From: JAUILH01 sp964230215
GTDB lineage: Bacteria; Bacteroidota; Bacteroidia; Flavobacteriales_D; JAUILH01
Length of the DNA: 64,000 nucleotides
Direction: 5' to 3'
Assembly: GCA_964230215.1 (NCBI GenBank)
Contig: CAXRGQ010000007.1
Location: 496,001-560,000, forward strand
Part shown: in pieces, positions 8,986 through 17,844 of the stretch
Position numbering within the stretch: position 1 is the first letter of the stretch
Layout: the number at the start of each line of letters is the position of its first letter
Translations under genes and position numbers: made by a program
Notes under the pieces: generated by a model
Told to the model about the DNA's origin: nothing
Seen by the model: only the letters and a program-made list of their open reading frames with translations
Database searches by the model: none

Positions 8986-9669
8986 ATGAATCAACTGATT
9001 TATAGTGTGTTGCTCATATCATTCCTTGGACTTAGTGTATCAACACAATCTCAAGAAAATCTAAACAACTGTGAAAGACTTTGTCTGGTTAAGAAAGAGG
9101 TGCACGATGGTGCCTTCCTTGGCTTGGAGCTAACAAGAGCTTGCGGCGAAAAAGGAGGCATTGTGGTACGTGTTATCAATGATTCGCCCGCAGATATTGC
9201 CGGACTCAAACCTGGAGATCACATAGTTAAAGTGAATGCAGATAGCCCAGATAATTTTTTAGAAATTGTTGAGACAGTGAAGGCCTGCGACCCTTTTGCT
9301 CTCAACACAATTTCATTTTACCGAGAGGGGGTTTATTCAACGGTTAATGTAAAAATGAGTGCTATTAATCTACGAATGGAGGAGCTCACTCTTTGTTGCG
9401 ATAAGAAAGATGAATTAGGTCTTGACTTTGATTTGTATCCGAACCCAAGCATAGATAATTCATTTGTAAGAATTAATCACTCGCAGGAAGACATTAACAA
9501 TATTCAAGTATTCTCTTTGAGCGGTCAATTGCTATATTCCTACACCATCAATATAGCTGAAAACAATATTCACACCTTGGACATAAGTAATATGTCAAAT
9601 GGCGTCTACACTATTAGAGTTGGCAACCAATCTGGCTCTCTTTCCAAGCGTCTAATCGTAGCTAACTAG
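8986..9669 (+). CDS. Secreted PDZ-domain protein with T9SS type A sorting domain
   Basis: Signal peptide (residues ~1-22), then a PDZ domain (~40-115): GAFLGLELTRACGEKGGIVV supplies the carboxylate-binding loop region and NDSPADIAGLKPGDHIVKVN the core. A C-terminal T9SS type A sorting domain follows, with YPNPS, VFSLSGQLLYSY and SNGVYTIRV marks. The protein should be exported by Sec and then by T9SS to the surface or medium. PDZ domains bind C-termini or gate proteases. One base separates it from the CHAT protease gene, so the pair is almost certainly translated together, and the PDZ protein may be a partner or recruiter for that protease (inference). Confidence 0.85.
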   Translation: MNQLIYSVLLISFLGLSVSTQSQENLNNCERLCLVKKEVHDGAFLGLELTRACGEKGGIVVRVINDSPADIAGLKPGDHIVKVNADSPDNFLEIVETVKACDPFALNTISFYREGVYSTVNVKMSAINLRMEELTLCCDKKDELGLDFDLYPNPSIDNSFVRINHSQEDINNIQVFSLSGQLLYSYTINIAENNIHTLDISNMSNGVYTIRVGNQSGSLSKRLIVAN

Positions 9670-9670
9670 C

Positions 9671-12600
9671 ATGAGAGTACTTATAGTTGCTAGTATACTG
9701 TTTATCTCTTTTACCGGGCTATCGCAATCATGGCTCGATGATTACACAACCATGTCTACCAAAATATTTGAAGGTGACTTTGAATCAGCGCGTGCTATTG
9801 GAGAGGAACTAAAAGAGACCCTAGAAAAAAACGGTGTTAATGACACTAGTTACACGAACGTCTTAGCTGGTTTATCCTACACTTATCATGCGTATCAAGA
9901 ATACGACAAGGCCATGCAGCTTAGTGATCAAGAAATAAAACTGCGCAAAGAGCAAGGAGACACGAATAGTCAAATTTACGTTGAAAGCATTTATTATAAC
10001 GCCATCTATCATAGTTATAATAATGATTTTGAAGGAACGGTCCAATCACTTGAAGCCACTTATAGAGCTTACGAGAGAACGGGAATTGGAACAGAAGATC
10101 AAATTATTAGTGTACGGTATCAGCTGGCCAGCATTTACGACGGACTGCAGCAATATCAAAAATCAGAAGCACATTACTTGGCAACCGAAAAGTATTTAGA
10201 GGCAACCGTTGAGCCTCTCGATAGCACACTGCTTACTGTCAAGAACGCCATTTCAGCCGTTTACTTTAGGCAAGGTAAATATGATGAAGCTGAGCCCTAT
10301 TATTTGCATGCATGTAATGTAGTTAAACGCAAAGTAGGAGAAAAAACGGAGAGTTATTTACTCTCTCTTAACTCGCTTGGTGAGTTTTATATTTATGCGG
10401 GGAAGTATGAAAAGGCAGAGAAAACATTCGATAAAAACGCCGAGCTAAGCAAGGAGGTTTATGGCGATAATAGCGCTGATTATGCCACCTCTCTTAACAA
10501 TTTAGCTGTTGCAAAAGAAAACCTCAACAAGATTGATGAAGCCATTTCTATCTACAAAACGGTTCTTAATATTAAGGAAGAAGTATTTGATACAACTAGT
10601 GATTATTACGCTCTAAGTCTCCTCAATTTAGGTGTAGCATATGAAAGAAAAGGGGATATTATTGCCGCCGAACACTATGTTAAACGGGCCTTAAACACTT
10701 ATCGAAAAATAAAGCCTGAAATAAGTGAAAATCACGCTACTACCCTTTCTCGCTATGCAGCAATTCTAGGTAAAAAAGGACAAAACACAGATGCGCTCAC
10801 CTATGGCTTAATGGCCGTGAATATGCAGAAAGAACTCTATGGAGAGAATCATCAGGGCTATTGCCTATCACTTCAGTCCTATGCGATGAGTGTTATGAAT
10901 TCTGGAAACTTTAAAAACGCCGAAAGCCTCTTTAAAGAATGCATTGAATTACAAACAAAAGTGATGGGCGAAGAACACCCGAGCACTATTGTGAGTTTTA
11001 TGTGTTTGGCCCAAGTGGAAAGCGAACTCAGCAAGGTAGAAGAAGCCATGGCGAGCACACTACACGCCAAAGAACTGAGCAAACGTGTGCACGGAAGAAA
11101 AAGTCCCGAATATGCGCGCGCGCTTAACACAGAGGCCAATATTTACTTTCAGACGCACCAATACACAAAATGCCGTGGCGCCTATAATCAAGCATTAAAA
11201 TTGTTCAAATCGGTACTTGGTGAAGACCATTTAGAATATGCCACTGTTCTAAACAACATAGCCCTGTTCTACACATCCATCGGCGATTATAATAAGTCCC
11301 TGGAGTATTTACAGCAAGCCATGGCGATACAGAAAAAGCACTCAAGCAACCCTGAGGCTCTTTCTGGCATGATATATACTTTGAACAATTTCAGTAACAA
11401 CTATGCAAGCATGGATGATTTTGCGGCTGCAGAAAAGGCGCTTAATCAATCAGAAAGTATAGCCCTTGATTTGCTGGGTGATAAACATCCTGATTATACC
11501 AGAATCATAATGAATAAGGCCAATCTTTACGCTGATATTGGCGTCTATGACAAATCTATAAGTCTTTATAAAAAAGCCCTTGCAACACAGGAAGAAGTGT
11601 ATGGCAAAAACAGTATCATCTCGGCCACCACACTAAACAACATGGCGACTGTTTACCTTTATAAAGCGCAGTCCAGTAACATAGACATTAAAGGCGCACA
11701 CGAATTTGCTCATCAAGCTATTGATTTGATCGACCAAGCCATTTCTATCACTAAGAATAATCACAAAGGCGCGGGCAACCTAGCTGCCGATTATAATAAT
11801 TTGGCCGAGTGTTACCGCGTTCTTGGGGAGATGGATAATGCTGTTGCGAATTACGATAAGGCCATTGCAATAGAAAGAGAAAATGGAACTGAAGAGGCCG
11901 TAATAGCCGTTACACAGCATAATAAAGCATTGGCACTTTTGGGTGCTGGCGAGAACAAAAAGGCACTTGAAATCGCACAGGCAGGGATTAAAGTACGTGA
12001 AGAAAAATATGGTGTTAATTCACCCGTTCTTCGTGATGCCTATCTCAGTTTAGCACAGATTTACATCCACAACAGCATGATGAAGGAGGCAGGAAATATT
12101 CTTCTTACCACTAAACAAATCTTTGAAGATGAAATAGAAACTAAATTCTCATACTTTTCGGAAAAAGAGAAGTTAGCATGGCTAGAAACAAATGGTGTTT
12201 ATCTGGAACTAAATAGAATGTACGCCTATTCGCAGCAAGATGAGAATCCTGAATTTCTTATTAAACATGCTGAAAGCGAGCTTAAATTATCAGGGCTTTT
12301 GTTGCGTTCATCTGAGCGTATGAAACATCAAATAACGCAAAGCAATGATCCTGAGTTGCTTCAAAACTTCAATGCATGGCAGGATGCTAAACGAGCCTTT
12401 GCTTTATCCTTAGATGAAAACTTAAGCGAAGATAGTTTGCAGAATATGCGCAATAAGATTGATTTACTTGAGAAAACGCTGTCTGAACAAACAAAAAACA
12501 CACTTATTCAAGATGAAGTGAATCTTAACTCAATCACACAAAATCTTGGTGAAAACGAATACTATGTGCAGTTTAGTAGTTTTAACTGGACTAGCGATAG

Positions 12601-13687
12601 TATAACAGACCGCACGTATTTTGCACTTGTCTATAAAAACAATGACAAGCAACCAGACTTTATCAAACTGTGCTCTGAACATTCGATCTTAAAACACTTT
12701 AATAGCAAGGCGGCGACTCGCAAAAAAGGTGTGGATCAATTGTATGGAAAGGGAAACACCTTAAATGCGGCCCTTGGTAAATCCCTGTTGGATTCATTAT
12801 TATCAGAGATGCCCTTGAATAGCACGGTTTTTTATACACCCGATGGTATACTCCATAAAATAAGTTTTGCGGCACTGGCCAAAGATGATAGCTCTTACTT
12901 TTCGGATAATTACAATTTTGTGATGATTAATGACCCGCTTTCCTTTTTCAAGAATAAGCGTGGTGATATCGATTTACAGAAGTTCGAATTAATAGGTGCG
13001 GTGGACTATGGACAAGATGGGGATTGGAAATATTTAGATGGTACTGAGTCTGAAATACAGACAATTCATGGTATCCTCAGCAGTCATAACAAGGAGGACA
13101 GATTAAGAACACAAAGCAATGCTAAGGAATCAACATTGCTGGAGGACATTGCCGAATTTAAACCAGACGCCTTGCACATTGCGAGTCACGGTTTCTTCTA
13201 TCCAGATCCAGATGAAATCATCGTTCAGGAAGTCGTAATAGAGGAAGATCTTGCATTTAGAGGAAGTAATTCGGTTGCCGCATTAAGTATGCATAAGAAC
13301 CCTATGCTTAGGTCGGGCATTGTTTTAGCGGGTGCCAACAATGTTGAAAGCAACTCAGAAGGCATACTAAGTGCCTATGAAGTTGCCATGGCAGACCTTA
13401 GCTCACTCCAATTAGTCGTGCTAAGTGCATGTGAAACTGGTTTAGGTGATGTGAGCGGAAGTCAAGGGGTGTATGGCCTACAGCGCGCCTTCAAAATGTC
13501 AGGTGTAAATAAATTAGTAATGTCCTTATGGCAAGTACCCGATAAAGAAACCGCTGAGTTTATGACTAACTTTTACAGAGAGTTAAGCGAAAACAAGAGT
13601 GTTGAGGAAGCATTTAGCTTAACACAGAAAGGGATGAAAGTCAAATACGACCCCTATTTCTGGGCGGCATTCACACTTGTAAACTAG
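9671..13687 (+). CDS. Secreted TPR-repeat CHAT-domain (caspase-like) protease
   Basis: This 1338-residue protein begins with a Sec signal peptide (to about residue 19). A long array of tetratricopeptide repeats of the kinesin-light-chain/NPHP3 type follows (about 60-830, with recurrent ALNNLA and Y-x-K-A-E motifs), then a coiled linker. The C-terminal CHAT domain has the His-Cys dyad of clan CD: His1173 in HIASHGFF and Cys1254 in LSACETGLGD, followed by GLQRAFKMSGVNKLVMSLWQV. CHAT proteins are peptidases, known from separase-like and bacterial defence systems. Here the signal peptide argues for an envelope or extracellular role. It is the last gene of a two-gene unit with the PDZ protein and is followed by a strong hairpin. 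Confidence 0.9.
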   Translation: MRVLIVASILFISFTGLSQSWLDDYTTMSTKIFEGDFESARAIGEELKETLEKNGVNDTSYTNVLAGLSYTYHAYQEYDKAMQLSDQEIKLRKEQGDTNSQIYVESIYYNAIYHSYNNDFEGTVQSLEATYRAYERTGIGTEDQIISVRYQLASIYDGLQQYQKSEAHYLATEKYLEATVEPLDSTLLTVKNAISAVYFRQGKYDEAEPYYLHACNVVKRKVGEKTESYLLSLNSLGEFYIYAGKYEKAEKTFDKNAELSKEVYGDNSADYATSLNNLAVAKENLNKIDEAISIYKTVLNIKEEVFDTTSDYYALSLLNLGVAYERKGDIIAAEHYVKRALNTYRKIKPEISENHATTLSRYAAILGKKGQNTDALTYGLMAVNMQKELYGENHQGYCLSLQSYAMSVMNSGNFKNAESLFKECIELQTKVMGEEHPSTIVSFMCLAQVESELSKVEEAMASTLHAKELSKRVHGRKSPEYARALNTEANIYFQTHQYTKCRGAYNQALKLFKSVLGEDHLEYATVLNNIALFYTSIGDYNKSLEYLQQAMAIQKKHSSNPEALSGMIYTLNNFSNNYASMDDFAAAEKALNQSESIALDLLGDKHPDYTRIIMNKANLYADIGVYDKSISLYKKALATQEEVYGKNSIISATTLNNMATVYLYKAQSSNIDIKGAHEFAHQAIDLIDQAISITKNNHKGAGNLAADYNNLAECYRVLGEMDNAVANYDKAIAIERENGTEEAVIAVTQHNKALALLGAGENKKALEIAQAGIKVREEKYGVNSPVLRDAYLSLAQIYIHNSMMKEAGNILLTTKQIFEDEIETKFSYFSEKEKLAWLETNGVYLELNRMYAYSQQDENPEFLIKHAESELKLSGLLLRSSERMKHQITQSNDPELLQNFNAWQDAKRAFALSLDENLSEDSLQNMRNKIDLLEKTLSEQTKNTLIQDEVNLNSITQNLGENEYYVQFSSFNWTSDSITDRTYFALVYKNNDKQPDFIKLCSEHSILKHFNSKAATRKKGVDQLYGKGNTLNAALGKSLLDSLLSEMPLNSTVFYTPDGILHKISFAALAKDDSSYFSDNYNFVMINDPLSFFKNKRGDIDLQKFELIGAVDYGQDGDWKYLDGTESEIQTIHGILSSHNKEDRLRTQSNAKESTLLEDIAEFKPDALHIASHGFFYPDPDEIIVQEVVIEEDLAFRGSNSVAALSMHKNPMLRSGIVLAGANNVESNSEGILSAYEVAMADLSSLQLVVLSACETGLGDVSGSQGVYGLQRAFKMSGVNKLVMSLWQVPDKETAEFMTNFYRELSENKSVEEAFSLTQKGMKVKYDPYFWAAFTLVN

Positions 13688-13688
13688 A

Positions 13689-13714
13689 TAGGGCGCGAAT
13701 AAATTCGCGCCCTA
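13689..13714. terminator. Bidirectional hairpin terminator between convergent genes
   Basis: A perfect 11-bp stem, TAGGGCGCGAA (13689-13699) with TTCGCGCCCTA (13704-13714), encloses a TAAA loop two bases after the CHAT stop. It lies between convergent genes and is far more GC-rich than its surroundings. No long T-run follows on the + strand, so termination strength is a guess. Confidence 0.75.
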
Positions 13715-13742
13715 CCACATTGTGCTATTTGACTTTAAAAGT

Positions 13743-14180
13743 CTACTTGAAAAAATTTATGTACGATTCGCTTGCCTTGATATGAACCGGTCCAGGAAAA
13801 TCTGCATGTACAATTAATGCGTTTTTATGATGTTGTTCTAAATTGCTCATCTTATCTCTATTAAGAAGTAAAACTGTAGAGTGACCGTAATGATCTAGCT
13901 TATCTAATAAAGTTGTCTTATTGAATTCACAAATCCAATGTGTTTCAGCCATATTTTCGGCGTAAGCCACTTCTATTGTAGGTACTTGGTAATACTCATG
14001 CTCACCAATACCTTCCATATCGAACACCAATCTTAGATTACCACTCTCTACTACTAAATCCTCATCTTTTAAGCCTAAATCAGCGAAGGATTGTTTTCCT
14101 GCCAATGGCGTTTCAAATTTTACTTTTATCTCTCCTTGATTAATGTCTATCATAGCTTTTGTTTTAATTTTCTTTTCCAA
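13743..14180 (-). CDS. Hypothetical protein, 145 aa, cytoplasmic, mixed beta
   Basis: I do not recognise this protein. It has no signal peptide or membrane segment and is acidic and soluble-looking. It alternates short strands (EIKVKFETPL, NLRLVFDMEG, PTIEVAYAE) with a charged C-terminal half that contains HHKNALIVHADFPGPVHI. ATG at 14180 gives the longest form; ATG at 14153 (MIDINQGEIKVKF) is an equally plausible start. It stands alone between the terminator hairpin and a divergent lipoprotein gene. Confidence 0.55.
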   Translation of the reverse strand: MEKKIKTKAMIDINQGEIKVKFETPLAGKQSFADLGLKDEDLVVESGNLRLVFDMEGIGEHEYYQVPTIEVAYAENMAETHWICEFNKTTLLDKLDHYGHSTVLLLNRDKMSNLEQHHKNALIVHADFPGPVHIKASESYINFFK

Positions 14181-14277
14181 AAGTATTGCAGCATGTTTAG
14201 TTCACTTATGATGTTTGTCATACATTAACATGATTATTATTAATTTACGGTGCGATTCTTGATATTTATCCGACTAG

Positions 14278-14877
14278 ATGATTAGCAGAAGTTTAATAGC
14301 GATAATTCTTATATTTTCAATTGTTGGATGCAACAAGCATACCCCGCCCAACAACTACAACAATGGCTACAATTATCCTACTCCAGACGCTGAGTTTTAT
14401 ACCAATTTTAGTGAAGACTGGGATAATTGGATAATGGAGATTGATGACACCCTCTGTGTTGTTCAGACAGCATTTTCAGAAGATTGGGACAACTGGGACT
14501 TTACTTACGGGAACATTAACGGTGATATTTATACCAATTTTAGTGAGGATTGGGATAACTGGCGCTTATCTTCCAATGGCAATACAATTCAAATAAACAC
14601 CAATTTTTCAGAGGACTGGGATAATTGGCGCATTTTTGACCCATCTGATGGAACAATAATTTACGTGCGTACTAGCTTCAGTGAAAACTGGGACAATTGG
14701 GATGTGACAGTTAACGGAGATCATTTTGCAGATATTCAGACGGCATTTTCAGATGATTTTGACAACTGGGATGTTTATGGTGATTTAGCTTTATTAAGCC
14801 CCCAGCAAAGAATAGCCGTGCTATTTATTCCCCTTTTTGCAGGAGCGATACATAGTCAAGACATTCACCTTGATTAA
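14278..14877 (+). CDS. Lipoprotein with six FSEDWDNW tandem repeats
   Basis: A lipoprotein signal ends at SIVGC (Cys18). After an Asn/Tyr/Pro-rich linker, six copies of the octamer F-S-[ED]-[DN]-[WF]-D-N-W start at residues 44, 66, 88, 110, 134 and 157, so the unit is 22-24 residues. Between octamers the sequence is a short strand pair (such as GNTIQINTN), which fits a solenoid or small propeller of beta-hairpins. The acidic-aromatic octamer could bind metal or sugar. I do not know a named family for it. A hydrophobic patch (AVLFIPLFAGAI) lies near the C-terminus. The stop overlaps the convergent delta-60 gene by 4 nt. Confidence 0.75.
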   Translation: MISRSLIAIILIFSIVGCNKHTPPNNYNNGYNYPTPDAEFYTNFSEDWDNWIMEIDDTLCVVQTAFSEDWDNWDFTYGNINGDIYTNFSEDWDNWRLSSNGNTIQINTNFSEDWDNWRIFDPSDGTIIYVRTSFSENWDNWDVTVNGDHFADIQTAFSDDFDNWDVYGDLALLSPQQRIAVLFIPLFAGAIHSQDIHLD

Positions 14878-16472
14878 TCTACCTTAATGATCTTATGTGT
14901 ATGTGTGTTTCCAAGCATATCAGTACCGACAATAAAATAAGTGCCTGCATTGAAACTTTCTAAACTATATGTTGAAGTAGAAATCTTGGAACTTGACAAA
15001 AGTCTTCTCCCCTCCAAATCAAAGACTTCCACTGTTTTTAAGGTATATGGGAACTGAATCAACCCTATTGTAGGATTTGGAAATATCTTTGATAGGCCCA
15101 TAGATTCCAGTACTGATAGGGATTCTGATGAATGTAGCTTAAACAATACAATGTCTGTATATCCAGGTCCAGATATAGTACTTGAATACCCCCCTAAATA
15201 CACACTATTATCTGCCATGGATATCGCATTTGCGCCAATTTCATTTCCCAAATTAAGATCATATTCGCCAATCGAGTTATTTGCGAAACTATTGATGGGA
15301 GAATAATCATTTCGCAATGCCACTAGGCTAGCAAAATCACTCTCATATCCAGGATGAGTATTCCAGGGTTCCTTTGAGTATCCAGCTAACAGGACATTTC
15401 CGTTATCATCAATTAATGCTTCTTTAGATGTTTCAATTCTGCCAGCACAATCCAAGTAATCGGTATGATGAAAGACACCTAGTGTGTCCACTTCTCTTAT
15501 GATGAAGTCCTTTAATAAGTCGGGCTCTTCAGCATCACAAAACAATAATATTCTATTATCACCTAAAACATGAATATCGGTGACAGAATTGTTCATGTTG
15601 GGACTTAAATCAAATACTAAAACCCCGTTCTGAGAGTAGTACTGATTCATTGTACCATCACTATTAAATATCGCACTTAAACAGACTGATCTTTCTCCTA
15701 AATAATACCATCCGCCCAGAAATATCTTATCATTTTTAAGGCATATATGGGGCAGTTGGGCTCCATCAAAATGACGTGATTCTGCTCCTTGAAACGACAT
15801 TGGACTCCAACCGCCAACTGGTCGCCAACTTACTTCACCGGTTCCGCTAAAGCTTGTGTCTAGACTTCCATTGCTGAGTAGCCTTCCTAGAACGGGCACT
15901 TCCAGGTGATTGTAAGCCGAATCATAAGCAGTTAATGTGTAGTAAACATCTCCGTTATCACTTGCTTCAATTTCACCCGCAGTATTGTAGGTACCTATGT
16001 ATTCTTTATAAAAAAATCCATTGGTATTAAAGCTGGCATCTATGCTTCCATCACGGAAAAAGCGGGCAATAAAAACATCTTGTGTATCTGCCCTACCGTA
16101 CTCATAACTATCGCCTATCACGTAGATAAATGTATCTGTAATAGCTGCGTCTGTTATGGCTGTACAGGTGTTTAAGGGGCAATCGAAGAATAACTTCCCG
16201 CCTTGTCCAAACGAAGGGTCATAATCACCGTTTTCATCAAGCTTAATAATGAGTGCATCAAAATCGAAACCAATTGTATCGGGCAAACCGCTTGAGCCAA
16301 AAATAAAAACCCCTCCATCGTCTGCACTAATTACGTCTCTACAATTGTCAAAATGACCTATATCGATGACAACAGCACCATTGCTACCAAAACTATTATC
16401 AAGCGTTCCAATTCCTTGTGAAAAGGAATTGGAAACGCCTATAAAAAGTAATATTAATAGTGTTTGAAGCAT
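14874..16472 (-). CDS. Secreted delta-60 repeat protein with T9SS type A sorting domain
   Basis: Signal peptide, then delta-60 repeats, recognised by the L-D-x-S-F-G-x-x-G-x-v pattern: TLDNSFGSNGAVVID, YDPSFGQGGKLFFD, IDASFNTNGFF and LDTSFSGTGEV. These build propeller-like surface domains of unknown ligand. The C-terminus (FPNPTIGLIQFPYTLKTVEV, FDLEGRRLLS, FNAGTYFIV) is a T9SS type A sorting domain. Start ATG and the upstream gene's stop share one base at 16472, so it is expressed with the YHYH protein. Confidence 0.85.
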   Translation of the reverse strand: MLQTLLILLFIGVSNSFSQGIGTLDNSFGSNGAVVIDIGHFDNCRDVISADDGGVFIFGSSGLPDTIGFDFDALIIKLDENGDYDPSFGQGGKLFFDCPLNTCTAITDAAITDTFIYVIGDSYEYGRADTQDVFIARFFRDGSIDASFNTNGFFYKEYIGTYNTAGEIEASDNGDVYYTLTAYDSAYNHLEVPVLGRLLSNGSLDTSFSGTGEVSWRPVGGWSPMSFQGAESRHFDGAQLPHICLKNDKIFLGGWYYLGERSVCLSAIFNSDGTMNQYYSQNGVLVFDLSPNMNNSVTDIHVLGDNRILLFCDAEEPDLLKDFIIREVDTLGVFHHTDYLDCAGRIETSKEALIDDNGNVLLAGYSKEPWNTHPGYESDFASLVALRNDYSPINSFANNSIGEYDLNLGNEIGANAISMADNSVYLGGYSSTISGPGYTDIVLFKLHSSESLSVLESMGLSKIFPNPTIGLIQFPYTLKTVEVFDLEGRRLLSSSKISTSTYSLESFNAGTYFIVGTDMLGNTHTHKIIKVD

Positions 16473-17734
16473 TATTTTATAACAGACACCATTTCTGAGC
16501 TTGTCGCTTTTGTGTCATTATTTGTAATGTTCACCAAGTAATATCCAGAAACCAAGTCACTCAAGTCGATAACTGTGTTATCTGTAAAGCTCTGCGTCAG
16601 AATGGTTCTTCCACTTAGGTCCAAAACCACTAGCATATTTTGCCCTTCTGCCTGAATGTTTAAAGTAGACTCGGTTGGATTTGGGTACATTTCAGCTTCT
16701 AGTTCATCAATGTCGTTTGTGCTTGTTCCAACACCACAGCTTGCAGATCCGGGAATCGTTCCATTTGTACCAGACTGAATGTCTGCTGTGCTAATAACAC
16801 CGTAGTATTGTAAGCCCATTAAATAAGGGAAAGCAGGGTCTCCATTAGAATCTGTACTCATAAAATAAGCATAGGTGCCACCTGGGTATTCAGGTGTAAC
16901 ACATAATCTACCTCCATACTCGTCTACGTCTCCAGACACATATTCATAGTCTTCAATATAGGTCCCTAGTGGGTAAGTTGAGTTAATTGGTGGTCCTGGC
17001 GGTGTTGATGTTGATCCATCTGGCAAAGTAGTTCTATCTGTTATGCTTCTTAATTGATAACCACTCATCATTCTGGTAACCGGGCTGTTTGAATCATTTG
17101 GATTACTATATCCAAAAGGCCCATAAATTGGATAACCATCAAATGCGAATCCTATAATAGGTGAATGAGATGTAGATGGGTCACTATACAATGAAATTGG
17201 ATTGGCGTGATAATGATATTGACCTTGCTGTTGAGGGTGACCATTTCCGTTTGCATCCATAGTTGAACCTTCCGATACCCATGCATCTGTGTTCCATACA
17301 CCGGCACCACTTCCACTATTGTTTCCAGTCATAGGGTCATAAGATCTTGCGTCACTAATTCCATATAATGCAACACCGTTTAACGCAGCTCCTAAGGGGC
17401 CTGTTGATGGCTGATCTGTGTGTGTTCCTGTTTCTGCCTGCGGATTTCTAGTGATTCTCCAAATTAAATCTTGTCCAGCAGGAACGTTTGGATTCATTGG
17501 GAAAGGTCCCATTTCATAACTTGGAAGACCTTCAGCAACAACGTATACATTGTTGTTATTGTAACACACCATTGTTACGTCTGCCGAATCTGACATATTC
17601 ACAGTACCTGCGCCAACATTGTAGCTTGCCGTCCCAGTGGTATTCATAATCCAACTAGTTAAAATTGGATCTTGCCCAAAACTAATTGAGCTTGCCGCAA
17701 TTAATGCAGCGCTTAGTAAAGTTTTTACATTCAT
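16472..17734 (-). CDS. Secreted YHYH-domain protein with T9SS type A sorting domain
   Basis: A signal peptide (MNVKTLLSAALIAASSISFG) precedes a YHYH domain. The name-giving Tyr173-His-Tyr-His176 lies in GQYHYHANP, followed by IIGFAFDGYPIYGPFGY and a late YAYFMSTDSNGDPAFPYLMG. The family is found in marine bacteria; its biochemical role is unknown, and a metal-site function for the two His is only a guess. The last ~75 residues form a T9SS type A sorting domain (MYPNPTESTLNI, VLDLSGRTIL, VSGYYLVNI). It is the first gene of a two-gene unit with the delta-60 protein. Confidence 0.85.
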   Translation of the reverse strand: MNVKTLLSAALIAASSISFGQDPILTSWIMNTTGTASYNVGAGTVNMSDSADVTMVCYNNNNVYVVAEGLPSYEMGPFPMNPNVPAGQDLIWRITRNPQAETGTHTDQPSTGPLGAALNGVALYGISDARSYDPMTGNNSGSGAGVWNTDAWVSEGSTMDANGNGHPQQQGQYHYHANPISLYSDPSTSHSPIIGFAFDGYPIYGPFGYSNPNDSNSPVTRMMSGYQLRSITDRTTLPDGSTSTPPGPPINSTYPLGTYIEDYEYVSGDVDEYGGRLCVTPEYPGGTYAYFMSTDSNGDPAFPYLMGLQYYGVISTADIQSGTNGTIPGSASCGVGTSTNDIDELEAEMYPNPTESTLNIQAEGQNMLVVLDLSGRTILTQSFTDNTVIDLSDLVSGYYLVNITNNDTKATSSEMVSVIK

Positions 17735-17792
17735 AGTAATACAGTTTGATTTAGGATAAGACTTCCGAAACCTTATTTGGTTTAATTGGTTT

Positions 17793-17820
17793 CAAAAATA
17801 AGATTAATATTTCATCTTTG
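17793..17820. promoter_or_regulatory. Divergent promoter region with Bacteroidota -7-like boxes
   Basis: The 110-bp gap between the YHYH gene (-) and the membrane glycosyltransferase-like gene (+) holds TATTTTTG on the - strand (17793-17800), a full match to TAnnTTTG. It also holds CATCTTTG on the + strand (17813-17820), one mismatch. I could not place good -33 TTTG boxes at standard spacing for either, so this is tentative. Confidence 0.35.
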
Positions 17821-17844
17821 TAGTAGATGATTTGAGGCCACAAT

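Noticed and set aside
9981..10199. 72-aa alternate-frame open reading inside the CHAT gene
   Set aside because: Shadow of the TPR repeats in the main frame.
10879..11139. 86-aa - strand open reading inside the CHAT gene
   Set aside because: Antisense shadow of the TPR array; Ser/Leu-rich without motifs.
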